In this document: piece by piece, positions 26,452-38,900 of the stretch
Position numbering within the stretch: position 1 is the stretch's first letter
Layout: each line of letters starts with the position of its first letter
Source of the DNA: Litoditis marina
Taxonomy: Eukaryota > Nematoda > Chromadorea > Rhabditida > Rhabditidae
Assembly (NCBI GenBank): GCA_964036275.1
Contig: OZ038433.1
Location: forward strand, 14,836,457-14,900,456
DNA: 64,000 nt
Direction of reading: 5' to 3'
Made by a program: the position numbers and the translations under genes
Notes under the pieces: model-generated
What the model was told of the DNA's origin: nothing
Database searches by the model: none
The model's input: only the letters and a program-made list of their open reading frames with translations

Positions 26452-26521
26452 ATCTCTCGCCGGAATCGAACCTGCGAGCAAAAGTTTCGTATCAGGGCGC
26501 CAACCACTGCGCTATTAGAAA
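26452..26521 (-). repeat. tRNA-like sequence with Pol III A and B boxes
   Basis: On the minus strand an A box (TAGCGCAGTGG) at 26514-26504 and a perfect B box (GGTTCGATTCC) at 26472-26462 are spaced as in a tRNA gene. The acceptor stem does not pair and the anticodon arm is poor, so this is more likely a tRNA pseudogene or SINE head than a working tRNA. Confidence 0.5.
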
Positions 26522-26910
26522 ACGTAACCAGCAAGCTTTGGAATCGAATACACGCTTTCGTACACAGCGGAAAGTGAGATATACAGTACCCTCCCGCCTT
26601 TCCGTTGGCGACGACTACATTCGACCTTTTCAACCCAATCTGCGTCTCCTAAACCTTTACATCCCGGGATACGAGTGGAAATGCCTTATTCCGTAGAAAA
26701 CTGGACGGTAAGGCGTGACGCGAGATAGTGCATAAATCAAAGAGACGCAGGATGGTAAGAAGGCGACCGGATGTTTTAGCCTACGTGATTCGGGAGAAAT
26801 GTATCGATTTCCGCCCATTTCGCGATTCTTTCCCTCATATCTCCTAGTGAGAATGTATTTAGTTATCCTATTTTCGACCCAAAACACTCATCCGAACCTT
26901 CAAATTCAGG

Positions 26911-27145
26911 TATACTCCGTTTCACCAATCGACTTTCTACAGTAATCTTCCCAATTTTCAAAGACGTTTCTCTAACGAACAAACAGACTTTTAGATTCGA
27001 ACCGTTTGCTATGCTTGTAGTAGTCCATGTGGAAGACAAACTCGAATAGTTTAAACTACTTGCGATACCTACAAGAGATTAAAATATTACTTGAAAGATT
27101 TACAATCTTACTGTAGAGGGCTATTGTTGCGTGAAACAAACTATA
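26911..27145. repeat. 235-bp TATA-ended element, copy 3
   Basis: Left end TATACTCCGTTTCACCAATC with TTTCTACAGTAATCTTCCC. Right end CTTACTGTAGAGGGCTATTG with CGTGAAACAAACTATA. Confidence 0.75.
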
Positions 27146-27380
27146 GCTCCTAGATTTCAGAGAGGAAAAGTAAACTATAGCATGTAACTTTTCTCGGGAC
27201 TTCCTAAGGTGGTTTGCAGTATTAGTCGGCTACAAAAAGAGTATATGAATATTAATCATAGGCATATTCAGAGAGAGAGCGGCATGAATATTCACACTAC
27301 TCAATGCATATTCATCCGAAAGAGATCGATGCAGACTTTGTGGATTAGAAAAAATGGCCAACTATGAAAACGAGTGCAGG

Positions 27381-27615
27381 TATAGTTCACACCATTTCTA
27401 CTGAGACTCCTACAGTAACCTTACTAACTTTTCGAAGGCTGTTGTGAAGCTGAAAATGTAGTTCATGAAAATGGCTCTCGTATATTTACTCTACCTGAGA
27501 AGTAGAAGGAGATACGAAAATCCTCAACTTCTCCGATCAAAAGTAAGTGAGGAAAACGGCTTGAAAGTTTCGAAGTCCTACCGTAGGAGTCTCAGTAGGA
27601 ATGGAAGAGACTATA
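27381..27615. repeat. 235-bp TATA-ended element, copy 4
   Basis: Left end TATAGTTCACACCATTTCTA then CTGAGACTCCTACAGTAACC. Right end CCTACCGTAGGAGTCTCAGT then AGGAATGGAAGAGACTATA. Its left terminus is the best match in the window to the C-terminal coding tail of the E(z) gene (29930-29995). Confidence 0.75.
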
Positions 27616-27908
27616 AAACTGGTGAATTCATCAACTAACATTTTTTTTGGTGACCTAACCCCTTTTCGGTTCCGTTCAGGTTACCTGAAAGTCCCCAAAA
27701 CCAAAGAACTGGTTACTTCTACAACTGGTTAATCCTACGAGCAGTTACACTGGTGTTGAGCCACCCAAATTATTCTGTAGTGAAATTACATGTGAAGACA
27801 GAAAATTCATGTAGTCTCCTGCTACCCACAAACACCTTTTTTCAAGTTAATTTGCTTAGGATTGAACTATATTTTTTTCATCAATCATACTACATAGGAA
27901 ATCTGGGA

Positions 27909-28677
27909 CTACTGGTAAACTCGTAGTAAACTAGTAGTAGTAGTAAAGGAGGAGTACTCTCGTAGTAGAGTAGGGGTATCCTGGTAGAAAACTAGTAGTA
28001 AATACGAAGGTCAAATTAAAAAATGCATTTTGGCAGTTTGAAACTATTTTGTTTACGTTACATTATCTCCTCAGAATTTAAATCACATTGAATTGTAGGC
28101 ATTATAAGCACGTGGACAGTTAGTAGTAACTTACTCGTAGGCTAGTAGTAAACCTGTAGTACTCTAACTAGGCAGAAAAGTGACATTGATAATATGGGAA
28201 AATTCATATCGATTTAGTGCTACTATGAAACGGGCTCAAGTATAAGGTTTTTTGTTAGGGCTCGTGGCGCGTTCACGTTATTCCATAGTGAGCGCTGAAC
28301 AGAGAAGCGCGCCTGTAATCGTATACGATTGTGGCGCGCCCTCAGACATCAGCAGCGTGGCGCAGTGGTGAGTGCCTCGCTTCAGAAGCGAGAGCTCGAG
28401 GGTTCGAGTCCCGCATGGTGCAAAACATAGTAAGTAGCAGAGTGGTTCAATAGACAGTCACCCAACTAGTTATAGAAGTTATATATAGTTAAAATTATAA
28501 TTATTTTTTACTTTTACCACAGATAAACTAGTAGCTGACTACCACCTCTCTAGTAGTTAGGTAGGAGTAGAACTATAGTTTAACTCCTCCCCTACGCCTA
28601 CATTACTACAAGAAAACTAGTAGTTTACTAGTAGTAGAATAGGGGTGTGGTAGGAGTTCACTAGTAGTTTACTTGTC
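27909..28677. repeat. GTAGTA/CTAGTAGT-rich inverted-repeat block
   Basis: Both flanks carry many CTAGTAGT, GTAGTAAAC and GTAGGAGT words, mainly in one orientation on the left and its complement on the right. The middle (28259-28430) is different: it holds a GGCGCGCC pair and a tRNA-like unit. This could be an inverted-repeat element with a central insertion. Confidence 0.5.
28351..28422 (+). repeat. tRNA-like sequence with Pol III A and B boxes
   Basis: A box TGGCGCAGTGG (28358-28368) and B box GGTTCGAGTCC (28401-28411). The D arm and a perfect 5-bp anticodon stem (CTCGC/GCGAG) with loop TTCAGAA are present; read as an anticodon the loop gives CAG. The 5' side of the acceptor stem does not pair with the 3' ATGGTGC, so I treat it as a tRNA-derived repeat. 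Confidence 0.5.
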
Positions 28678-29297
28678 GTTATAGAATCACTGTGTTGCTG
28701 AGTTTAAAAACACTCCGTCGGGCTACTTCTGTTTCTTGGCAAAATGCTCACAATACAGTACATAATTATGGAAACTGAAACTCAAAAAAAACATAATAAG
28801 TCTGATAAAAAATGATTCATTGCTCGAGAAATTAACGACAACATACCGAAAGATAAAATATACCGTAACAAAAGGCAAACCCCGTGAGATCCTCACCAGA
28901 ATGAGACATACAAGAATAACAAATTCCTAAAAAATCCAAAACTAACATGACAATAATTGTAAATTGATTCTACAAAAAATTTCGAGGATTGTGAAAACAT
29001 TATTTCTAGGATAAAACTATAGTCAAGTTAATAAAGGCAAGGATAATCGATGAAATCAGAAAATAAGGCGGAATTTCCGAGCCGATTCAAGCCTTCTCCT
29101 TTCTCTTCTTCTTGCTGAAATAAACTTTATTATGACAGTTCACACGCTTTCGAATAAACTTTCGAATAAGTCCCTTCTACTTAGTACAAAAGTCCCTTCG
29201 TAAAACTGTTATTATAATAATAGCTTTATTACACAAAAACCATATACACATGTCATCTGAAAATTATCCACGGAAATAACCTTAGAACCCCAAAGGG

Positions 29298-29868
29298 ATT
29301 ATTCTATACTTTTCCACTCATAGCTACTATTCTATACTTTTCCACTCATAGCTATTATTTAGAGTGGTTAACGAATTGAATTGGAATTGGAATTGAAAAG
29401 AATTGAAAACCAATTCCAAAGAATTGAATTGAATTGGTTTTTTTGTACAACCAATTCCAAAGAATTGAATTGAATTGGTTTTTGTGTAAAGCCAATTCCT
29501 TAGAATTGAATTGAATTGGTTTTTTGAATATCAGCAACAATATTTGGAATTGGTTTTTTCAGCGTGAGAAAATTGTTTGTTTTCTGCTGTGTTCTATTCA
29601 ATCTCAAGGCGGTAGTAGTGTTAATAAACACAAAAACTGTTTTATGAACCGAATTGACAAAAAACTGCATCTAGAATTGAAATTGGAATTGATTTTTTTT
29701 TTGAGAATTGGTCGGAATTGAATTGAATTGGTTTTTTGGCGCCGGAAAAGAATTGGAATTGAAATTCGGATACTTTTTGAGAATTGGTTGGAATTGGAAT
29801 TGAATTGAATTGGTTTTTCGGAATTGGTTAACCACTCTACTATTATTCTATACTTTTCCACTCATAGC
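29298..29868. repeat. AATTGAATTGG element inserted in a short tandem array
   Basis: The inner element (29361-29839) has perfect terminal inverted repeats AGAGTGGTTAAC/GTTAACCACTCT. It is filled with GAATTGAATTGGTTTTTT units, three of them in a tandem of about 57 bp near 29402-29525. It interrupts three copies of TTCTATACTTTTCCACTCAT then AGCT (two at 29302-29356, one at 29844-29868). Confidence 0.7.
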
Positions 29869-29926
29869 TCAATGTACTTAATTTTCTAATAGCGGTCTAA
29901 TAAAGTTGATTGATTGATTGATTTAT

Positions 29927-32900
29927 TTACATGCAAGTACTGTAGGAGTCTTTTGGAGTACTGTAGGGGTCTCCGTCCGAAAGAAGTCGACTATACCTTT
30001 CCATCTTGATGGACACGTATTGCTGTGCGCTGTCCGAGTAGTTGTAGTTGAAGAACAGCTCCTCTCCCTTCTCAATCTTTCGAGCCGCGTAGACACCGAC
30101 GCGCTGCTCACCGTTCACAATCATTATCTGGAAAGGAAGGAATAGAGGGGGGGGGGGGGTTAAAGTGATAGAACCGGTTTAGCATAATTATCTGGAATCT
30201 GCAATGTAGCAGAAATGGAGGAGAGTTAAAGTAATAGAGAAACAAGCGGAAACCAACGCAGCTGAGAAGTAGGGAATTTTTCTGCACTAGTTTTTGAACT
30301 AATCACAGGGTTAGCTCTCTCCAAAGCCAAAGCCGGTGTAAATTCCCCCATCCCGTTATATTACCAGTTTTATCTTGTTGCGTTTCGGTAAAAATTCGTT
30401 AATTACTACTATCAAGATCAAATTACAACGGTCATTCTCTCCTTCCCATTCGAACTGGTGTCGTAGATTGTACAACATATAAATATATGTATTTCCAATA
30501 GTCGTCTACATCACGTTTTCGTGATTAATCCGCTTCAACTGTGAAAATGAGCTACTTCTTTATCCAACCGGAAATTTCGTCCACCGCATAACGAAGACAA
30601 CGCGTCATAAAACCAGGTTACAAACAGAATCACTAGTTAAAGGGTTACCTGGTTGATTTCAACCCGGTTAATTGTGATTAACTGGCGCGGTTTTAAGAAA
30701 CACCCGGCTCCGTCTCATGAGAAAAGGTTAGGGTCTTTTAGTGCCCACTAGGGTGATTCCGGCTAAAAAAGCCTAAAAGGACCCTTTTGGCACCGCCAAC
30801 TCCCTAAAAGGCCCCTTACGTTTGCCCTATGTTGTGGAATTGACCTGAAAATGACCCGTTGCTCACCCTTCCTTCGCAATTCTGGTTATTGTCCTGGTGA
30901 TTGGCGAATCGGATCAGATTGCCCATTCTCCCCGCATCCAGACACTCATCTTTGTTCAGACCTGCCAATATGTTATTTATACTCTGTTTCACCAATCGAT
31001 GTCCTTCTACAGTAATCCGCCAAATATTCAGAAGGCTATTTCTAATGATTAACTAATTATTCTGGTTTCAAACTTTCAGAGATTGTAGAAGTGAAGGTGC
31101 AGAAGACACTACCAAGACTTGGAGAAAATCTAAAAACAACAACATTCTAAACTTTTCCATGGAAGTTTGAGCATATTACTGTAGAGGGTTATAACTGGGT
31201 GGAACAAACTATAACACATTTCAATTCTTCCACATGTCTTTTCTATCACACTCTTCATCAATCGAATATTGACGTTTTACGTGAAAACTAAAACGAATTT
31301 TACAACTGTGATGAAATATTTGATTATTTGGCACTTGGCTGGTTGGACGAGAAATCCAGTTCAAAACTGACTTTGCGCAATTTTTGTTTTCGCGTTTATT
31401 GAAGGCTTTTCAGCCAAGTTTACCAGTTGTCGAACTAGTTACTAGTAAAACTAGGTGGTCGTTCTTTTACCAGTTTTAGTTTAGTAGAATATATGTTCTA
31501 CAAACTTTCATAACTCCCTCGCACATAATTTGTGCACGTAAGTAGATTGCGCTTTCAACACACTGTCACAATGTAGTTCAATTATGACTATTCTGTTTAA
31601 AGTAGGACGATTATGTGCTCCGATCTCGGCGCGTCAGTCCTTTAAACTGCAATGGAAAAATGTATTGCAGTTTAAAGGACTGACGCGCCGAGATCGGAGC
31701 ACATAATCGTCATTCTTTAATAATCTATGCGCAATGAACATTTTTTTGCGAATTTGCTGGAGAAATCGTCTTATTTTCGACTGAAACTGACCAAAAACAT
31801 AGCTGAGATTGAGTTTATCGTAGATGCGGCCGCGTCTCTCAGCCTCCAACTGCGAAATAACCTCCCCAGTGTACTCGGAAATCAATTCGCCCTGAAAATA
31901 TTATTAGCGGTCTATTTTATTTTATTTATTATGTATTTACATTAATATTTAAACTCGAACTGCCAACCTTTTCAACTTCTTCATCGACGAAACAGCCGTA
32001 ACCAGCGATGCAAGACGTTCCCACCTGGAATATAAATAAACCTCACTACAACAACAAAAAACACAACAGTACATTTCTAGAAATGGCATGGCGAATTCTT
32101 CATTTAACCCGGTATTTCGTTAACCCTAGCCGCTAACCATTAACCGGGTTAGGTTAACCCTTTTGTTAACCACTTGGTAACCCTAAATTTGCCCCAAAAC
32201 ACATTGTAAAAGACGGTTAACAAGTGGTTAACAAAATGGTTAACCAGGTAACCCGGTTGAGGTTACCTGGTAGGGTTAACGAAATACCGGGTTACTTGTG
32301 GAATTGGCCAGAAAGCATTTAAAAACAGTGAAAACTTGTCGGAACATCACCATGTCACTGAGGAGTAGAGTACAATCAAACCGTGCTATCGAAACTCTAA
32401 AAGCTTGCGGGATAGGAATAAGAGCCTTGAAATAGTGTGCGCAGCGAGAGTGCAGAGAAGCTTTCACAAATATCATGAACAACGCGACGGATAAGGGCCT
32501 CTTTATACCTTTTTTGTCGGCGGCAGATACATTAGAGCGAAGTATGATCATTGTGTGCCACACATACGGTGCACGATCGATAACCATAGTTTGTTCGATG
32601 TATCTGTCGCAAATTAATACAGTATAAACAAGTGGGATAGAATCCTAAGGCAAGGTAAGTGGATATTCAGTGAGTGGGCGACGACTAGCTTGAACACTGT
32701 TGGCGAATGTCTCATATCAAAACGATACGCTGTACCGATGAATTTTCTCCACCTTTGCACAACCTCATATTGAAAGGTGTACTTAGGTCTGAATTGTGGT
32801 TTTACGTTTACGGGTCGCTCACTCGTCCAGTGGCGGTGAATTCTATATCTAACCCGCTTTTTAGGTAACCTAACCCTTTTTTCAGGGCCAATAGGAAAGG

Positions 32901-35900
32901 GGACGAGGGTGATAGGGGACGAGGGGGGGACGAGGGTGAAAGGGGACGGGGGGTATGGCAAAGGGGACGAGGGCTGAGGCAAAGGGGACGAGGGATAAGG
33001 CAAGAAAACACTCTTTGGTATCGTAGAAAGGGGAAAAGATGAATCAATAATAAAGATACAGAACAAGAAAAGTATTATGGAGTAATCGGAAACTAAATTT
33101 GACTAGATTTTTCTCTAATTATCAATTCACCCCTCGTCCCCTTTACCTCAGCCCTCGTCCCCTTTGCCATACCCCCCGTCCCCTTTCACCCCCGTCCCCT
33201 TTCACCCTCGTCCCCTTTCCTATTCACCTTTTTTCAGGTTACTTCGGTGGTAACCTGAAAGTAACCTGAAACCAAAAACAGGTTACCCTCAAATTTGGCT
33301 GGAAAACTCGTTTTTATTGTTATTTTTGATGGTAACCCGATTTTGGTTTGAGGTTACTTACGCAAGTATCCTGAAAAAGCTTACCAAAAAAGGGTTAGGT
33401 TACCTGAAAACCGGGTTAGTTGTAGAATTGGCCGGCAAATTGGTATCTTTCAAGCTGCGGGTAGCTTTCGTGGATAGTTAGTAAGAGTTATAAGAATTTT
33501 TTTGATCGAAAAAGACTGAAACCGCCCTTTTAGTCTGCCCTGCTGTCTTTGTAGTTTGATCTTTGTGCTTTTGGGCGTAACTCGAAAATACTGCGGCGGT
33601 TTAATAGGTCATTCTCATAGTACAGTTACCGACAGAAGTTAAACAAGAGAAACATAATTGAAACATAATGGGAAATCTACAAAAACTAGTATAACAGACT
33701 CGAATAATCTTCTGTAGATGGCACTGGAGGCCGATGTTGTGACAGATTTTGGCGGGACCTCCATTCTCTGAAACCGGAGGGATTATTGAGACAGGAAAAA
33801 AAACGTTGTGAGTTCAGCTCATTCATTTCAATCCGAATGAAATTGCAAATTTGTCATTGTCGTCTTTTTACCTTAGTTCTCAGTAGAACTTTCAAAGTGT
33901 TTGATTATTTCTGATATTTCCAGGTAGGGATCTTTCCAGTTTTAACCAAGTTTACCGTTTACCATTACGTGAACGTCTCAACCTCTTTTAACCGATTAAA
34001 TATATTTCAGTCCACTTTTTATTCATTTTCACACGAACAGTTCCAAGTCATGCTTACATAGTTGTGAAAAGACACACAAACTGGACTTCATTTTGCTCCA
34101 GTTCTTCATGTAATCTTGCGTGAACCTTTTCCACTCCGTCTTATACCATTTGTTTGTTTGTTTACTCTCTTGTTTATTGGTAAACAACCTTTGTTGTTCG
34201 CTTCTTCCGTAGCCACCACAGGGTCGGAACCGCAAGAGAGACAGGTATCCGGGTCACATTCCCATCTGGCCAGGAAACAGGGACAGGCGTTCGTGTGGCA
34301 CATTCCTGGAGGAAGATAGTTATAGGTATATAGTCTGTTTCACGAAACATTAGCCCTTTACAGTAAGATTATAAAACTTTTAAGTGATTTCATCATATCT
34401 TGTAGATGTTGTACATAGTTTAAACTTTGTGATTTCGTTTTCCACTTTGGGTACTACAAGCATATAAACAGTGAATCTTAGATTCTGTTTGTTGACTAGA
34501 TAAATGCGTTTGAATTTTCGAAAGATTACTGTAGAAAGTCATCGATTGGTGAAACGAACTATAGGTAATACATATACAAAGTAATTGAGTAATTAGCCAA
34601 TTAAGTTATAGGAACCAGATTCAGGGATTATCTTCGTTCGTTGTTAAAGAACATTAACGACTTTAAGAAGTTGTGAATCGAAGTAATTACTCGAAAACAT
34701 TACCTTCGTGACGGAACATAGGAAAATACGTGTGACATAGCCAAGTAATTCACCGAACCGATCGGAAATGTTTTTCTATTTAAACACAGTATTTTATGCT
34801 GCTATTGGTTCTGATTTTCAATTAATGTCTGGTCATCAAAATTGTTCACTTAAACAATTAAGTGACATCTTTCTCTGTTCAAGAACGAAGTGTGATTTAC
34901 AATATAAAAAAATAAGACGCTTTGTAATGTTGAATTTATATTTTAGTCTATAACAGATAAGATTGCTACGGATGCTTTTTTTTTATGTGTTATATAGTGA
35001 AAGTATTACCTGGTTGACAGGCACAACCCGGGAACTTTCGAATGCACGAATCATCGCATCTGGAAGAAAATAACCATCTAGAAGACAATTTCGGAACACA
35101 TAGATAAACAACAAAGATGTCTAAAACGAAAAAGTTCTATTTATTGATAAAAGAGAAGTAATCGACGTTTCACAAATTGGAAATGTTGAAGTGTACCAAA
35201 CTCAGAACTGTCACATCACAGAGTACAAGAGTGCCGTCGTCAAAGAAAATGAATGCAGTGAGAGGGAGACAGTAAAGAGATGGCATAGAGCCATGAAGAG
35301 ACAAAAAAGAGAAGGGTGAGATAGAGCGAAAGAGAGAGGTCAGAGATAGACAGAGAGATAGAGACAGAGAGAGGGGAATAGGTAAGAGAGATAGAGAAAG
35401 AGAGAGGGGAAGAGAGGGGAATAGGTGAGAGAGATAGAGAAAGAGAGAGGGGGAGAAAGGGGAATAGGTAAGAGAGATAGAGAAATAGAGAGGGGAAGAG
35501 AGGGGAATAGGTAAGAGAGATAGAGAAAGAGAGAGGGGAAGAGATGAGAATAGGTAAGAGAGATAGAGAAAGAGAGGGGGAATAGGTGAGAGAGAATAAA
35601 AGATACCAACTTGCAGAACTTTGTGCATGTGGTATTCTCGGTGCGACAAACGCAATCCGGGTCACTGACACAGGGTCCCTCATGCACGCAGGCCACCTTC
35701 TTCACCTCGTTGTCTATCTGGCAAAAGTAGGTTTTAACGAGTGCAAAAAAAAATAAAAAGGTGAATAAAATACAACAAATAACCGAGAAACCACTTTTAT
35801 AGAGTTGCGTTATCGCGAATTTACCTATAAGAATGTTTCCCCAAAGCTCATTTTTCTTGTAAGCATCGAGCAGAGAAAACCTGACTTTTCAATGTTGACG

Positions 35901-38900
35901 TAGAAAAAACTGAATGACAATACCTTCGATAAAATCGTCTTAAACTTCTTGTAGCGCTCCCTTATGGTCCTGAAATAGATACAAATAAACTATAATCACT
36001 AAAACAAAAGCAAGCAAAACTGAATTCGCTCAACGTTGCTAGTGGCATATTTAATGATTTAGGGACAACGGGAGACAGAATAGGCAACTCTGTTTTCATT
36101 AGTCTTTTTCTCTAAAGTTTAAATTTAAATACAAAACATCGATTACCTTGAAGATAAGAGTACGACTTGTTTTCTACGTGATCATTCACGTCAGTCAAAA
36201 ACGTGACTGTTAGCTATTTGAGTAGCGGTCTATGTACTACGCAATCCTGATGGTTAATTTTCTTGTGTTTGTAAAACATAGGAAATATAACAATATCATC
36301 ATAACCTCAACCTGATTTGGGCTAGTGAAATTTCGCTCAAATAGCTCACCCAGCTACTTGAGCTTACCACAAACAGATATAGATTGAAGTACAACAAAAT
36401 AACAATTACTAACAAATTCTTCGGTTTCGAAGTATCCGTAGTGTGGGTGTTCGAGACTTCGCAAGCCATCCGGTACCACTGAAAACACGCTAATTCACTC
36501 AAATGTTCCTGCACATCTATTTATACTAAAAATAAAAACTTTGAAAACTGCACGTTTTCGTTGTTATCGATGTCGCTCCTAGCTCTTTTCGCTGTTTCGT
36601 CAATTCTTTGTTTTTCAGGATAAACATATGTTATGATATAATAAAATCATCTTCATAGGGTCCGTTCTTTCGGGACCAAGCCGATACGGTGTATGGTCTT
36701 TTCCGCTGTGTTTGTAGTTTAATCCCGTTGCTTTTCCGTTCAAAACCGGAGATTATCGGATAAATCGAGATCAAACTAAAAAGATGACTTAATCACCCCC
36801 GGTGAATTCTATATTTAACCGGGTTTTCAGGTAACCTAACCCTATTTTGGTAACCTATTTTTCAGGTTATCTCAGTAGGTAACCGACCGGTTACTAACCT
36901 AAAACGAAAAACCGGTTACCTGTTTTTCTAACGCAAAATGTGGTTTTTACCGTTAGTTTGAATGGTAACCGGATTTTAGTTTCAGGTTACTTCCAGGTTA
37001 CCAAAAAAGAGTTAGATTACCGGAAAACCCGGTTAGTTGTAGAATTGGCCTCACACGACGCGACAATAGGGAATTCATTACTTTCGAACCTTCCTTTGAC
37101 TCAACACATTCAATACTCATTAGCTATTGGAATTGTCTGTCAATTATCGCCTTGACCAATTATTATTATGAATATTATTTTTATTAGTATCATTATTAAC
37201 CTTTTGACAGTGTATCTCTTCGATTCCATTCTCTCTGCACAGAATGTTCATTCTTTCCGTCAACCGACAAATATTCACTTCCTCCGTTGATTGCAACGCA
37301 ACTCGAAAAGCGCCCTGAACCACTTCTGGAAGGTCAAACAACCTCATTTTGTCCTGAAAACACGAATTTTAGAAAAAAAAATACATTTTTACATCTAAAA
37401 ACCCGAAAATCAGTTTGGAAAGTTGGGAAATGTATTGTTACATGTCAAAATTCGCAAATGTGAACTTCTAAATTTGTTACTTATATAAAATCATTCCGAA
37501 TCACTCCGAACCTTTCAGTGTTTTTCATCCATGTTAGCCAAAATATTATACTGAAACATAAGAATTTCAACTACTTTGATTGGAAATGTGAGAAAAAAGT
37601 ACCGTAGAAGATGACTGATCATTGAGGAAACACCGTTTTCCACATGGTCTGGCGGGCTGTGCGAATTCGGCCAATTCACCTTGTGGCATCTCACACATGG
37701 ACAGATTCTGAAAAGAACTATATGCATTAAAGAAGTTTTTTAATCCAAATTATTCAAAACTTCACGCTTGATCATTCAAAGAACTAAGGGGGCCGTTGTT
37801 TGGAAAGCGAGCGTGTACGGTATTTGATGCATCACCCCCCCCCCCCCTGTATATGTAGTTTGATCGCACTGTTTTTCATTCGAAATTCGCATCTGATGCA
37901 ACAAACTACAAGTCAGATTTTGTCACCCCTTAAATAGGAAACAAATTCGAAAAATGCCATTCTTGAAGGCTGTTTAACTGGTGGAAGGTAGACGCAACAA
38001 AAAGAAGAATACTTTCCCGGTAGTAACTCGAAAAGAGAGCCTGTTTCCTGAAAGTTTCTCGCTACTTCAACAATGTCTCACTGGGGGGGGGAGGGGGGAG
38101 GTATATATGTGACCACACTTTCCCGAAATGCCTAGGAAACTCGAATCAATACATTTACTTTCATTATCTTTCGTACTAAAATACATTCTATTTTCTCTTA
38201 TTTATAAACCTTTTCATCCAGATGTCCATGTAGATTGCAGTCAAAGATATCGCAACGCGGACAATACATTGTGGCGATCGAATTGAATTTCTCGTCGGTT
38301 GAGGCGAAAACAGGCGGCGGACTCTTCTTGAAACGCTCACGAAGATTTATGAACCTTCAACAATATCGAATGAGAACAAAGATCAAAGACCAACAAACAT
38401 ATGTCAATATAGTCACATCGGTTCAGGCCCCTTCCTCTTTTTCAAGCTGCTCTCGTGATTTTCTTCAATCTCTCAACCCTCTCTCTTTCCTTCCCCTTCT
38501 TTTTTGCCGACAAAATCATTGGAGACCACCTCAAGCCAAAAGTGACTTTGATGCATGCTCACTACAAGCACCCATTTCCCTACAAACCAACTAAACCACC
38601 TGATTTTCATTTAAAAAACTTCTGTTTACAACAGAAACGCACAATCGACAGTCTCAACTGAAGAGTCGCCATTAAATCTTCAACAGGAAATAAACGAAAC
38701 TAACATGTTTTCCTCGAGCTGTTTGAAGGAGAATTTGTTGGGGAAAAGTTGGAATATTGCCTCGTGTAGATGAGAGAGGTCTGAAAAAGTCAGAAATAGT
38801 CGACAACAAACACGATTTGTAAAAAGTGGGGGACCAGGAAGTGTGTGAGTTCTGTTCGGTTTCACCGTTTTCTGCAAAAAGTGAACAATACGATGTTGTG

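Larger units (their letters stand above)
29996..32024 (-). other. SET domain exons of E(z) (exons 18-21)
   Basis: Exon 18 encodes the start of SET (AGYGCF, human AGWGIF). Exon 19 gives ELISEYTGEVIS. Exon 20 gives GNLIRFANH followed by QDNNQNC, where human EZH2 has NHSVNPNC. Exon 21 gives GEELFFNYNYS where human has ELFFDYRYS. The active-site loop is therefore one residue longer and the usual Ser after NH is Gln. The intron between exons 19 and 20 carries two transposon-like insertions (30978-31213, 31597-31720). Confidence 0.85.
33700..35717 (-). other. CXC (pre-SET) cysteine-cluster exons of E(z) (exons 14-17)
   Basis: Exon 14: ACVHEGPC, DCVCRTENTTC, KFC. Exon 15: CDDSCIRKFPGCAC. Exon 16: CHTNACPCF, WECDPDTCLSCG. 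Exon 17: KICHNIGLQ. Together they follow the order and spacing of the E(z) CXC zinc cluster (human CSSECQNRFPGCRC, CPCYLAVRECDPDLCLTCG). Exon 17 has no listed-length open frame of its own and was found by phase and by alignment to the human KKHLLLAPSDVAGWG region. Confidence 0.85.

Noticed and set aside
28351..28422. Functional tRNA gene (anticodon loop reading CAG)
   Set aside because: The acceptor stem cannot pair and a leucine tRNA would need a long variable arm, so it was downgraded to a tRNA-like repeat.
35386..35600. CRISPR-like regular repeats
   Set aside because: The units are contiguous with no unique spacers and the genome is eukaryotic.
35170..35705. Minus-strand frames of 121-161 codons rich in Ser/Leu/Tyr
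   Set aside because: They read through the 43-bp GA minisatellite. Only 35611-35717 within one of them is a real exon (E(z) exon 14).
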